Shown here in pieces: positions 19,880 to 32,449 of a DNA stretch of 64,000 nt (position 1 is its first letter; the number at the start of each line of letters is the position of its first letter). The stretch spans positions 38,066,195-38,130,194 of the forward strand of contig OX457042.1 of assembly GCA_949752735.1 (NCBI GenBank), read 5' to 3'. The translations under genes and the position numbers were made by a program. This stretch comes from Lumbricus terrestris. Taxonomy: Eukaryota > Annelida > Clitellata > Crassiclitellata > Lumbricidae. The notes under the pieces are model-generated. The model was not told the DNA's origin and searched no databases. It saw only the letters and a list, made by a program, of their open reading frames with translations.

Positions 19880-21190
19880 CCAACCAACACAGCTGCTGCT
19901 CTGATTATGCAAGCAGACCTCAGCATGATCATGCACATCAGGGTCTAGACACACAGCTGAGTAGGAGGAGGAGGCAAAGACACCATGGTCTATATGTTTG
20001 CCACAAGAGAATGATGGTGCGACAAGTCAAGTCATAGTCACCACTTGCCACTTGAATTATACGTCGACCGGAAGACGTAACAATATCATTAACCATTTGG
20101 TCCATTTATCACTTGTTTCAGTTAAAGATCATTTTTAAATGCTTATAATTATTATAATCAATAATGATAATAATTATTATCAATATAATTCTAATTAAAG
20201 AAGATAGCAGAAAACTCACAACTCAGCGCAACTGTCTTCTGCTACAAGTTCACTTGGCTGGATATCTACCATTCCAGAACGATTTCGCATTCTTAAAAGA
20301 AGATCATGAGTATACCTTCAGGTAAAAACAATGATCTTACAAACAATGCAATGTAAGTTTTAAGTCAAATTCCTGATGGGTCAATTGTACCTTCGTCAAT
20401 AAAACGGTTCGCCCTACAAGATGCGCTTTATATTTATATGTGTCTAAATACAATACAATATAAAATCATCAATTTGGCACAAAAATAATTATTTTGGGGT
20501 TTATAAATATGCATGCTATGCACATTTACATGCCTTGTGTTATGAGGCAGAGGCCTATTTATGTGTGGTTGATTAAAGAAGTGAAACTGGGAGGGTTTAG
20601 TCTTAGTGGAGTCTCGTGTGTGATGAGGGGAATAAACTGAGAGGAAGAAATCGTTCAATTCGCTACAAGTAAATAAAAGGAGATATGGATGGATGCGTAA
20701 TTTTTATGATAAATCGTTGAATAAACTAATTTAATGACAATGGTGTTGCTATAATTATGGTGCTCTCTTTTCTAGACATGTGATCGTTTAAATAAAATAG
20801 CAACTATACTGGCAGGTCTATCTTTGCTGATAGAGAAGCATGAAGATGCATTGGTCTAACACTAGTGGTTTAGCGAGCGTTTTAGTCCTGTAAGAACTGG
20901 AGGCCTATCGAACGTATAGTGCGATTAATAATGACAGTGACATAAAACAAACCGATGTTTAGTAGAGTATACGATCAAAGCAGTCTAGTCGTTGATCGTA
21001 CAAAGTCCATTCTCGCGAGTGTTGCTAGGTAACTTAAACGGGTAAGAATAGCAAAATTTCGCATGACTAGCAGATCAATTTATTAATTATTTATTCATTG
21101 TTGATTCATTGATGATTTGCTGGAAGTACAGAAAGGTGGCGCCACTGATCAGACTGAATCCCTGTTGACGATGTCATTTAGTCGAATGAG
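19880..21190. other. Intergenic, nothing recognised
   Basis: AT-rich unique-looking sequence with only short frames. No repeat structure beyond small (aat)n runs near 20150. Confidence 0.5.
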
Positions 21191-21194
21191 AACG

Positions 21195-21285
21195 GAGGAG
21201 GAGGATGAGGAGGAGGAGGAGAGGAGGAGGAGGAGAGGAGGAGGAGGAGGAGGATGAGAGGAGGAGGAGGAGGAGGAGGAGGATG
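21195..21285 (+). repeat. (GAG)n purine repeat
   Basis: gaggaggagg units with a few interruptions, about 90 bases of almost pure purine. Confidence 0.95.
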
Positions 21286-21527
21286 GTGCGGATGGATGAG
21301 TCTGACGAAAGCGACCTACACCGAAGCTTTAGCATCCTTTAGTCCTTCGCCGCCTAATTCATCAGCTTCTCTGACAACATAAGCAACAACCGATGAAGTT
21401 GCTCAGACACCTTGTAGCGATTAAATACGCTGCAACAGCATCGATGAAAGCACGAGTCTAAACTACAAACGTAAATGGCAGAAATTTCTTTGCGGCACAC
21501 AAGGATCTACTTGTTTTAGTCTACAGA

Positions 21528-22352
21528 TCTATATATAACTAGCTGAATTACCCGGCGTTGCCCGGGAAATATAAGTTTTTGTCCGGGATTGTCCCCAGCC
21601 ACGCCTGACCCCGTTCCGACTTCGCCATTCTGACCCCGCCTTCCATCGACCCCGAAATTTCGGTATTTTGCCCGCACGACTTTTTCTGAAAAGTCACTAC
21701 CATTCACCGCGATTGCTCTTTGCCACTTAGATAAAGGAAGTTTTTGAAATATAGGCCTAAGCTTATTTATTCCATATTATTTGCAGTTATATTCGAATTA
21801 TTTACGTCCATAGCATTTTTTGCTACGCGGTTCGGCCAGATGTGACGTAAAGATTTGAGCTCAAAATAATGACGTCATGAGTTTAGTGAACATACACCGT
21901 TTCTAATAATATATCGTTTTTAAAACAGCGAAATTTAAAATATGGAAAGATTTTTGGATCACGATCTTCATGTTTTTCTCGGGTGGATCAGAAGAAATAA
22001 GCCTAGAATAATCCTCACAAATATTTTCGATGCAAGTAAATATCACGTGACCTCAAACCGTCATGCCATTGGCTGTAGGACTCTGCTAGCCGCAATGGAG
22101 GCGATCAACGTGAATGGCTTTTGAATCGCTTATCGCGTGGAAGTTAAAATGTTGACATCTCGGGTTATAACTTTTAAAGTGCATAGACAGCTGAAAATAG
22201 TCGCGTTGAACTACAAATTTGGGTAAGAATCGATTGCAAAAATGTTGGTAAAACGAATCGCTGTAATTTCCGAGCAGGCTCTGGGAAGAAATTCAAAATA
22301 GGCTACATCCATACAAACAGAAGGACAAACTTTCACACTTATATTATTAGAT
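21528..22352. mobile_element. Dispersed repeat with CCCGGCGTTGCCCGGG start
   Basis: Begins tatataactagctgaattacccggcgttgcccggg and ends acagaaggacaaactttcacacttatattattag. I recognise this pair of ends from many invertebrate genomes but cannot name the family. agatc occurs just outside both ends (about 21525 and 22350) and could be a target duplication. No convincing frame remains inside. Confidence 0.5.
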
Positions 22353-23521
<1,169 letters not shown>

Positions 23522-23918
23522 ATTATTCATCTCATCCAAGAGCGACAGTTCTATTCCGCCAGACTGTCACGATCTTAATTAGGTCTTTTTGAATAATTGT
23601 GGTTTCTTGTATAATATGCGTCGTCCATGGCTTTATTTCCATGTCTATGTAATACGGCTGCTTTGAACGGTTCTATTTGATCGTTTGTTCCAAGGCTGCT
23701 ACACCTGTCAGCTGGTAAGCTGCGGTCCATCTATTCCTTACCAGAGCCATTTCTCACAGTTTGGTCTGAAATTTGATCACGTGCTATGTCTTTTTCTTGG
23801 CAGAATGTTTACCAGCAGAAGCTGAATGGGCGTTGCACACCGGACAAATAATTGTGCGCGTGACCGGATGCCAGATCGCATTCGCACATACTCGCATGTT
23901 TGTATACATGCGTACTTG
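23522..23918. other. Intergenic, nothing recognised
   Basis: No gene or repeat seen. Confidence 0.5.
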
Positions 23919-24114
23919 TTATAGCGCCCCTTCAAGCTCTCTACTCAGAGGCTCTCACGACTACATCGTGGACACTGCATCGGAGTTTCACGCCGATGTG
24001 CCGAGCAATTGCGAGTGAAGGACTTGCCCAAGGTCCTTACGCGGCGACTGGACTCGAACCTGCAATCCTTCGACTGCAAGGCAACGAACATACCCACTAC
24101 ACCACCGTGCCCCA
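23919..24114 (-). mobile_element. tRNA-headed SINE with LINE-derived tail
   Basis: On the minus strand the head reads GGGGCACGGTGGTGTAGTGGG, containing an A-box match (GGTGTAGTGGG, near 24093-24104), followed by the exact B box GGTTCGAGTCC (24050-24060). The remainder ends cttgaaggggcgctata. That end matches the 3' end of the LINE fragment at 53164-53215: tatagcgccccttcaag is identical and a ctactcaga(g/t)gc block is shared. catgcgta occurs on both sides (about 23907 and 24119), a likely target duplication. About 195 bp, a usual SINE size. Confidence 0.8.
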
Positions 24115-24760
24115 CATGCATGCGTAGGAAAGGAAAGACCGCTATTTTTCAGGACACAGTCGGAAATTGAAGCCAATCCTGTGGTGCAAGAATCATAGTT
24201 TGTGCGATACATTCAAAGTGCAACTTTGTGTTCAGACCTGCGCATGCGCAGAATGACTGAGCAAGCTATATAATTCTGAGGCGTTAAAAACTGGTTCAGT
24301 ACCTTGCTCTTAAGTGATGTAATATGCCGAGCAAATCTCTGTCCAGGGCCTCTGTTGTCATAGACTCTGGTCAAATCGGATCCATGTACAGACCTTAATT
24401 GTATAGACCTACTCGCCCACGCATCTAAGCACTCAAAAGAGACGGTTCATCAAGGAAATGCTGCAGATAGATCTATCAATTCAACCTGAGGAATAAAAAC
24501 TACGATAAATGCTCTATGATAATCGTCATGGCTGTAAAAACTTTTTCTTGTTTTCTTCTCAGAAAATCCCAGTTGTTTCTAATTTTCGTTTCGCTTTTTC
24601 TGTTTTTTGAATATATCTTTTATGCGACCATATTTATTTGCTTACCATCTGTAATTATTTTCCCTCATTTTACTTTCATCTTATATCCCTAATTCAGGTT
24701 TCTATTTGATCGTTTTACGTTGTGTGTTTACTAATAGGCCTAATAATAAATGATAGTTGA
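24115..24760. other. Intergenic, nothing recognised
   Basis: No gene, RNA or repeat recognised. Confidence 0.5.
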
Positions 24761-24763
24761 CGT

Positions 24764-24861
24764 CGCGTTATTATTATTATTGTTATTGTTAATAATAATA
24801 GTAATAATATTATTATCATTTTCATTGTTATCATTATTTTTTATATATATAATTATTATTA

Positions 24862-24893
<32 letters not shown>

Positions 24894-24894
24894 G

Positions 24895-24926
<32 letters not shown>
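24764..24926 (+). repeat. (ATT)n/(AAT)n microsatellite
   Basis: Interrupted attatt repeats, cleanest at 24852-24925. Frames through it are Ile/Leu or Asn strings without meaning. Confidence 0.93.
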
Positions 24927-26980
24927 TCTGAAAAATCTTGTAACGCATGCAAGGCCACACCGAGATATAAATACGAGGCGCGGATAGTCAGCCGCTGGAG
25001 GAAGATGCAATTAGAGATCCATGTGATTGAAAGCCAAGGAGAAGTAGCCTAGTGAGTGTTTAGCCGCATTTGAAGGGAGGAAGTGAAATTGAGATTCGAA
25101 GAGAAAACGGAAGGCGATTCTATTCCCTCGGTGCAGATGCATGGAATGCACGCGAGCTCTCAGAGTTCTAACAGAGGGAAGCCTCGAGCATAACATGCAG
25201 ATCGTGTACAGAAAAAGCTACAAGCTTATTAACGCATGCCTCAAGGATCCTGTTAAGCAGTTAAAGGTCGTGGCAAAACGATTGCAGGCTAACTGCAGAG
25301 GCAGACAAATGCCTTTGGGAAGACGAATTCGAGTTCAGAAGGGGAAGGGGTACAAAGCATCGTAGCTTCCAAAGTTTTAACAGAGAGGTGGAGAGGATAG
25401 AGCGACAATCACCACAGTAAGTAAGAGACAAAGAAGCTAGGTTGGTCAGATACTGAGAGGAGACACCATTATGAGAGAAATAATAGAGGGAAGAATGGAG
25501 GGACATAAATGAAGGCCTAGACAGAAGCTTCTGGACTGAATGATGCGGGATATCAACAGCTAAAAAAGGAGGCTCAACAACGAGAGGAGTGGTGCCATCG
25601 GATGCACGAACCTGGCCAACTGGCAGAGAACAACTCGATGACTGAAAAAGACGCCAATGCAGCTGATGAAGTTTAGGACTGAGAAACTTGTTCGAATTGG
25701 GACGCGCAGCATTACACCCGCGCTAAATAGTTTTTTCCGCATTGCAGCTTGTTGAGTTCAATACCTGAGAGAAAAAACGGAGTTAGCATAATGAAGGCGG
25801 GAGGAGACAAGAGAATATGCTTGAAATGGTTTGAGACATATTCGTAGTCATGGCCAACGAATGGCCCTATAATGTCATGAAAACAAGATTTACAAATGCT
25901 TTTTATATGTTGTCGAAATGTGAGCTTACTGTCTAGGGTTACTCGAAGTGTTTTGACAGACGCAGAGCAGTGCCACCGGCGAGGTCGATATTAGAAAGTG
26001 GATCTGAAATTATTCTCGATTAAAATATTATTTATTATTAATGTTCTGACCCTCTGCTATGTCACGCGACACCGGCGAGGCCGATATTATATAAAGTGGA
26101 GGGAAAGAGAGCAGGCGATTCAGGCATTATTCGAAAAAAAATCCTTGGCAGACTTGTCAGGTTTCATTTGCCTGCTGATTAAAATTAAACTAGGATTTTA
26201 ATTTTAAACTGTAGTACAAAATGTAGCAAAGTTTAGTATGCTTTGTTTTCCGGTTTTTCTCGTCTTTCCTGGTAAAATTTTTGGTCGCTTTAAACATATA
26301 TAGACTAAATCATGATAATTTTCATTTCCTTCATAACAAACTGTTCTTCGCTACTTTTAGAAGATACTTTTATGGTTTATTATATAATAGGCTATTTAAG
26401 TGCTGAAAGCATTCTCTTTGTTTTACCATTGAGATATATTATTATAAGCGTTAAGTTATATATTTAGGCCTATTATGTATTCATATAATATTTTAGCCTA
26501 CATCTAAAATGTTTTAAACATGCTGTCCGCTTGTTAAATGGCAAGTAAATTTGTTTTTGCAGCTGTAGGCTTATACCTGTCTTGCTTCTAACAGCTCTTC
26601 TGATTCATCTCCTTCCTCTTGACTGTCTCTTTCTCTGTCTGTCTCACTGTCTCTGTCTCACTATCTCTGCCTCTCGTGTATCTAATTCTCAGATCGACCA
26701 CCGTATTTGTCTCTTTACTCGCCTGACATTTGCTTTTTGATCTAAAATCGAACCCAACTTTATCGTAGCCTATATTATGGAATGTGTTGTAACTGAAAGA
26801 AGCTTTTGACTGTTATTATTATGGATGAGATTCTGTGAATTGAACGAAACTGTGTGAAAACACTTCGTTTGAGGACACGAATGCAGGTCTCTGTCTCTGT
26901 CTTTGTCTCTGTCTCTCTGTCTGTCTATCTCTCTCTTTCTGTTCATCTGTTTGCATCGTCACGTTTTGTCTCATCTGTCC
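24927..26980. other. Intergenic, possible decayed repeat
   Basis: About 2 kb without a convincing gene. The stretch 25000-25980 is purine-rich and looks like a decayed dispersed repeat, but I could not match it to a family. A phrase repeats at 25977 (gcgaggtcgatatta) and 26072 (gcgaggccgatatta). 26620-26960 is rich in tctgtctc units. Confidence 0.45.
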
Positions 26981-26989
26981 AATCGTGAC

Positions 26990-27126
26990 AACAATAACAA
27001 CAATAACAACAATAACAACAACAACAACAACAACAGCAGCAACAACAGCAATAACAACAATAACAACAACAATAACAACAATAACAACAATAGCAACAAT
27101 AACAACAATAACAACAACAATAACAG
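26990..27126 (+). repeat. (AACAAT)n/(AAC)n microsatellite
   Basis: acaacaataaca units with a few agc interruptions. The poly-Asn or poly-Leu frames across it are artefacts. Confidence 0.96.
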
Positions 27127-27179
27127 CATGTTTCTTTCGCCGTCGTTGATTCGCCTAACGATGGATGACGACGAATCGA

Positions 27180-27405
27180 CAGCTGCGACAGCTGCTACAA
27201 GCCTACAGCTGCTACAGCTGCTGCTACAGCTGCTACATGTGCTGCTACAGCTGCTACATATGCTGCTACATATGCTGCTACAGCTGCTGTGGCTTCTGCT
27301 ACATATGCTGCTACATATGCTGCTACAGCTGCTGCTTCTGCTACAGCTGCTACATATGCTGCTACAGCTGCTGCTGCTGCTCCAGCTGCTCTTTATCTCC
27401 TGCCG
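27180..27405 (+). repeat. Minisatellite of gctgctaca(gct/tat) units
   Basis: Variable repeats of gctacagct and gctacatat over about 220 bases. All unit lengths are multiples of three, so several frames stay open. Confidence 0.9.
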
Positions 27406-27473
27406 CAGTTGCTGCACTACACGAAGCATCATTCTCATCATTAGCACGATATATAATATATGTGACCCGCTGG

Positions 27474-27495
27474 GAGAAAAGGTACCATAAGGGGG
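27474..27495 (+). promoter_or_regulatory. Subterminal motif copy 1 (in left TIR)
   Basis: agaaaaggtaccataagggg, the first of four related copies: this one and 30520-30541 on +, 30881-30900 and 31070-31093 on minus. The last is the mirror copy inside the right TIR. These are candidate transposase binding sites. Confidence 0.55.
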
Positions 27496-27932
27496 GTTTG
27501 GACCTTTTACCATTTCTAAGTTCATATTTAAAAAACACATCAAATGGTGAAAGTTTCAAGCAGATATATTGAACCGTTCCAAAGATATTCAATTTTGAAC
27601 ACGATATGGAGAAAGAAGTCATTATCGCGAAAATCACCATTGAAAGTCTTGCATAATTAAAAGTGCTATGAATTAAAAACTGTTAAAGTGTTACAGTTGA
27701 AACTTTGCAGATCTGTTTAAATGAATTCTGAAATGTCATTATAACAGTTTTAGTCGTAACAATTATTGAGAACATAATATAAGTCATGTCAAGAAAAATG
27801 AGATGCACATGAAATTATAGTAGTGTTTTACTGCCTCAATTCAGTTTGCGAAGTAAGCAAAAAGTAAGAAACTTTTATAATTTTACAAACAGCAGTTTGC
27901 TTTCAGAGCATGATGGTTCTGTGGGTAGTCTT

Positions 27933-30281
27933 CTACAGTTTTCTCTTTAATTTTTCTGATTTATTACGTGTCGTTATGCAATTGACTTGCTCATTTTTTC
28001 GTTTTGGACACTGAGCTGGCAGGTTTCGATGTCCGATTTCACCACAGTTCGAACATCGAGGTGACTTTCGTTTTGGAGTTGCCAATCTTTCCTTTGTCTG
28101 TTGTTCATTGTTCACAGCTGATAGTAACTCTGAAGCTATCACTGAATCAGAAACTGTGGGAATGATGACTTCGGCTACGACATTTAAACTGTCGCTCATC
28201 ATTGGCTGATCCTCCATGACAACACTGAAATTTGTCTCATTGCCACTACGGACGTCTGAAGTGGACTGCACAGATTCAGATGGCTTTGGGCAAATGATAT
28301 CTTGTTTATCTTCTGGCACAAAAGGCCGAATCTTCTCGTATAGATATGCCTGACGCTTGGTGGATAGGCCAAGTGATTGAAGTTGTGCCGGTAGCCCTGC
28401 ATTGGAATATTCAGGATCAATGATAAGAAAGGAGACTGCTGGTGCAGAAGAATGTTCACGACAAATTACAGTACCTGGGTTTTCAGCACTGAATTCAAAG
28501 TGATGGTATTTCTTAAGACTCGGTACTGACTTGAAGCAGCTAAACTTGGACTGCCAATCATACATGGCCACATTTTGAAGCGAACCATCAATGGACCCAG
28601 TTATAATTGGGTGTAGGATTGTTGATGAATTTGCACATCTGGCAACATCATCAGGCGTGGAACATGGTGTTCGCCGAAAAATCTTCTTAAACACTCCGGC
28701 ACCGTAATCGGGGGAAAACTTGGTATGTCCGACAATTAAAAAATGCAACGTTATCTTCTTATGAAGACAAGACATCACTCTCCAGCATAAATACGAGATC
28801 ATGAACTGGTTTTTGTTTTGTCCCACACAGTTGTCGGCATTTAGTACAGCCTCAGTTTCTCCAAGGCCGAGATTTTCTAAGTAAAAGTGTAGCATAGAGA
28901 TGACCTGGTTTGACCCCTTGCCCGTTACTGCACCTTCAGGTATTATAAACATTGCCATCTTCGACACTGCCTCACACATTATTCCAAATAAACCTACTTT
29001 GTAGGGCGTCAGAAAGTATAAAGCACCGACTTGCTCTGGATCAGATGGAATGTGTATCTGTTGAAAGTAGTCGAAAGAGTAATGGTTAACTCCTGAAAAG
29101 GAACAGTTTGGGTGTTTGGAGAGAGTTGAAGAAGTCAAACTACTAACAGACTGCTTTGCCTTTTCAATCGACTGTTTATAGAACTGCCGTTCTTGGTCAA
29201 CACGTGTGAGATGTGCTATACTTCTCTCAAGCAAAGCACGCCTCTTGTCTTCGCTGCAAGATCTCAACTTTGACAGTTCAATTGTATCCAATTTGCAAGT
29301 TGAACATAAGTCAGAGCGGGCCTTCTGAATGCAGATGTTCGGCATTAATGTCTTCCATAATTCAGTAAAAGAGGAATAAGGCATGACATGTTCAGGTGGA
29401 ACGCATGCAACAAATTTGTCATGAATACTTTTCTTAGTAAATTCACACGGCAGTAGCATTAAGTCTGGATTTTTAAAACCAGGTACTCTTCCTGGCAGAA
29501 CTACAGCATGCTGGACTGCAAAGTTTTCAAGAAATTTCACTGCATAGTCAGTGGTCTTAAATGATCGATGTCTAACGGAGGGTATCTTCTTTGTATTCTG
29601 GTGCTGTTTCGCTACAATACCGTCAGAAATGTAGGTACTTTTTAGACTGCGATAAACTTTGTCACTTACGTTATACAGAAACAAGAAAAATTCCTTGCAG
29701 ATGGGTTTACTCTGGAAATAAAAGTGAGCACGATCCCTAGCGCGTTCAGTGTTTCTATTCTTTGAGAAATTTGTCTCTTGACCAGTTCCCAGACAACAGT
29801 TTATGCCTCCCAACATACTGACATGCAGAAAATTAATATGCTCTGTCTCACTGTAGAAATCTAGCTCCTTTGCATTTATTCTGCTTGTCTCCACTGTTTC
29901 TCTTGTGAACGCACGTGTACACTTCCGACTACAACAAATGGTCTCCAAGAAATCTGTCACTTTCTTTTTCTCCTCCTTATCAAGTGACTCTAAAGTACCC
30001 ATGTCATTATCAAGTGACTCTAAAGTACCCATGTCATTATCAAGTGACTCTAAAGTACCCATGTCATCACTACATCCATACATTACTGGTTGCAATGCAT
30101 TTGACTGTAACTGTAAGGAAGTTTGCACCACATTGTCACTGACATCTTCATCATCACTATTGCCGTCATTATTATCATCACTGTCACAGAAATAGTTCAT
30201 TATCACATCTGTATAATCATTGTTTGTGTTCAATCCAACTGAATTCAATTTTTTGGCAATGTATTCAAGCCTTGAAGTCAT
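27933..30281 (-). CDS. Putative transposase, DUF7869-type RNase H-like domain
   Basis: A 782-codon uninterrupted frame inside matched inverted repeats. The N-terminus is acidic and carries three exact 10-residue repeats (LESLDNDMGT) near residues 72-100. A CSTCK zinc-type pair lies near residue 324. The central domain has strand-like segments with acidic residues: NHYSFDYFQQIHIP (about 395), NADNCVGQNKNQ (D near 481) and GHTKFSPDYG (about 517), the pattern of DUF7869 proteins, which I believe adopt a DDE/RNase H-like fold. Near the C-terminus is a zinc knuckle-like CSNCGEIGHRNLPAQC. The predicted role is cutting and joining at the element's own ends. Family naming is from memory; the transposase role is inferred from position within the inverted repeats. 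Confidence 0.8.
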   Translation of the reverse strand: MTSRLEYIAKKLNSVGLNTNNDYTDVIMNYFCDSDDNNDGNSDDEDVSDNVVQTSLQLQSNALQPVMYGCSDDMGTLESLDNDMGTLESLDNDMGTLESLDKEEKKKVTDFLETICCSRKCTRAFTRETVETSRINAKELDFYSETEHINFLHVSMLGGINCCLGTGQETNFSKNRNTERARDRAHFYFQSKPICKEFFLFLYNVSDKVYRSLKSTYISDGIVAKQHQNTKKIPSVRHRSFKTTDYAVKFLENFAVQHAVVLPGRVPGFKNPDLMLLPCEFTKKSIHDKFVACVPPEHVMPYSSFTELWKTLMPNICIQKARSDLCSTCKLDTIELSKLRSCSEDKRRALLERSIAHLTRVDQERQFYKQSIEKAKQSVSSLTSSTLSKHPNCSFSGVNHYSFDYFQQIHIPSDPEQVGALYFLTPYKVGLFGIMCEAVSKMAMFIIPEGAVTGKGSNQVISMLHFYLENLGLGETEAVLNADNCVGQNKNQFMISYLCWRVMSCLHKKITLHFLIVGHTKFSPDYGAGVFKKIFRRTPCSTPDDVARCANSSTILHPIITGSIDGSLQNVAMYDWQSKFSCFKSVPSLKKYHHFEFSAENPGTVICREHSSAPAVSFLIIDPEYSNAGLPAQLQSLGLSTKRQAYLYEKIRPFVPEDKQDIICPKPSESVQSTSDVRSGNETNFSVVMEDQPMMSDSLNVVAEVIIPTVSDSVIASELLSAVNNEQQTKERLATPKRKSPRCSNCGEIGHRNLPAQCPKRKNEQVNCITTRNKSEKLKRKL
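29979..30068 (-). repeat. Three exact 30-bp repeats in the transposase gene
   Basis: tcaagtgactctaaagtacc plus ten more bases is repeated three times with no difference noticed. It encodes the 10-residue acidic repeat near the transposase N-terminus. Confidence 0.93.
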
Positions 30282-30519
30282 TATTCACTGTAACATAAAT
30301 AGCAACATGTCCACATCAGTCACACTTATTAGTAACAAACTCTTTAACACTGCACCGACACTTTATTAGTGAAATCTCCATAAAAAAGACTGAAGAGCAT
30401 TATACGTGTCTTAATTAAAAAGATATTTGCGGGTAAAATGATTAACTTATAATTTTTTTAGAAGTTGGTAAGTGACACTATCTAGCACGAGCAAAATTGC
30501 AAAGTGCGCTGCATTTGCT

Positions 30520-30541
30520 AAAAAAGGTACCATATGTGGGG
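30520..30541 (+). promoter_or_regulatory. Subterminal motif copy 2 (inner, direct)
   Basis: aaaaaaggtaccatatgtgggg, located between the transposase start codon and the right TIR. With copy 3 it forms an inner inverted pair about 340 bases apart. Confidence 0.5.
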
Positions 30542-30880
30542 TAATTAAGCAGATCCACTTCAAAAGTAATAATTTTCATGATTATTCTTTGTCAACAGTT
30601 CATAACTTCAAAACAAACAATGGAATATGTAATTTAACAGCGACAGAGTGCAACAAAAGGCATAACCGACAAACCAAACATAAAAACAAACTTTGAAATT
30701 GTTGCGATATCCAACACGAAAGTACAAGGTAATTTTTGAAAATTAATAAAAAATTACGAAAAATTCTGTTGACACAGATTTGCCACTATTTTATGATCAG
30801 ACCATACTGGTTCCCTTCTCCTACTGTTCACTATCCTTCAAGCTGCGTTAAATAAGTAAGGATGTGGCCTTTAGTGGCAT

Positions 30881-30900
30881 ACCCACTTATGGTACCTTTT
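30881..30900 (-). promoter_or_regulatory. Subterminal motif copy 3 (inner, inverted)
   Basis: acccacttatggtacctttt, the inverse of aaaaggtaccataagtgggt. It lies about 200 bases inside the right end and pairs with 30520. Confidence 0.5.
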
Positions 30901-31104
30901 ATCTGACATTCAATAAAGTCATTATTTTGTAACAAAATAACACAATTATTAAAATTTAACACTACAATTTCGAAGTTTAATGTTAGTGCAGCCTAAATGG
31001 ACAAAAAACATTTTTTTCATAAAAATTCATTATCGACGTATAAATGGATTTATCTCGGTAATTAGCAATCCCACTTACGGTACCTTTTCTCCCAGCGGGT
31101 CACA

Positions 31105-31784
31105 TATGATATGAATATAATATAGCAGCACATTACCGCCACCTGTCGATCCTTATAGCGATTAAAGAATGCATAATACAAGACTTAGTGGTTGGTGCGA
31201 TTACTGGCAACGTGTATGAAAGTGGGTTAGCAGCAGAGCATCGTCGTCGTCTAAGGCGATTATAATGCTTTCTAATAATGAAGGAGGAAGACAACACGTG
31301 GCTGTCGTCCAAGCATAGAACAATAACGAGAAGGGAGAGAGAGAAAGGTTGAGGCGGAAAGGAAAAGATGGAGGCGGAAAAAGAGAGAAGAGGAGGAGGA
31401 GGAGGAGGAGAAGGAGGCGGAGGAGGAGGAGGAGGAATGAGGGAACGGAAGGACGAACGAAGAGACATTTATGCAACGAAGTGGACGAAGAATTATCATC
31501 ATCGTCGTCATGAATGGCTTCATTAAGGGCTATGAATAATGTTGGTTAGCAACGCGGTTGTCTATACGACGGAGAGAAGAGGTCATCTCCGATCCCTGTT
31601 GGGGTCATTCCGGGCAATTAGGTGGTCGCAACGACTTCTCATAAATAAGAGCAGCATGTCGTTGAACCTCAACCAGGATCAATCAATCTCTGCTCAATTA
31701 CGACCCATGCTGAACCTGTTGGTCCTATAGTTATCAATCTCGACATTTAATTCTTGTGGCAATCGAAAATTTATATGGCTGTAT
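31105..31784. other. Intergenic with purine-rich tract
   Basis: A GGAGGA/GAAG-rich tract lies at about 31335-31440. No gene recognised; the frames there are repeat artefacts. Confidence 0.55.
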
Positions 31785-31787
31785 ACA

Positions 31788-31930
31788 GGGTGTGCCAAAA
31801 AAGTAATTTCCTATGGTTTGTCAATAGCTTGGCCTGAAGTAAGAGTTTTTAAATAAAAATTATACGGGCTTAAAGGTAATTCATATTTATGCTACCTACA
31901 ATGACCAATTTAACCTAAATATTTGAAACA
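31788..31930. mobile_element. Tc1/mariner-like end, single copy
   Basis: tacagggtgtgccaaaaaagt at a TA site resembles the CAGGGTG terminus of mariner-type elements, such as the one at 61932. No matching inverse end was found nearby, so it is a solo or truncated end. Confidence 0.4.
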
Positions 31931-32089
31931 GGATAAAAAAAATGATATCACTTTGAAGCTCTCGTCGTTGCCATCAACGCGAAACTCACCTGACGTTGAG
32001 TAGCCGATATCTAACGCATGAATCTGCATGGTGATAGAACAGAGACATTTCATCTCTTCCTGTCCCCATTCAGTTGCCATCCATGAATT

Positions 32090-32284
<195 letters not shown>

Positions 32285-32449
32285 CAACGATGATAATAGA
32301 CATCTAATTTCACTTTTGCAGTGACGATTATTGTTTAGCAAATCAAGTTTGTTCTGCGGTCCATATTCTCAACGCCCTGTCCTCGCCTTACAGTCGCAGG
32401 ACAACAGCAAACAATGTAGCCTACAATGCACAACAGTACAATGTACAAT

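Larger units (their letters stand above)
27461..31104 (-). mobile_element. DNA transposon with intact DDE-like transposase frame
   Basis: The left end TGTGACCCGCTGGGAGAAAA (continuing GGTACC) matches the inverse of the right end over at least 26 bases. The element is flanked by TA on both sides; a 4-bp atat reading is possible if it starts one base later. It is 3644 bp long and contains one long minus-strand frame (27933-30281). Four subterminal copies of an AAAAGGTACCATAAG-type motif occur. Intact frame and well-matched ends suggest recent activity. Superfamily uncertain. Confidence 0.88.

Noticed and set aside
31788..31930. Complete mariner element at the CAGGGTG end
   Set aside because: No matching inverse end within several hundred bases; kept only as a solo-end call with low confidence.
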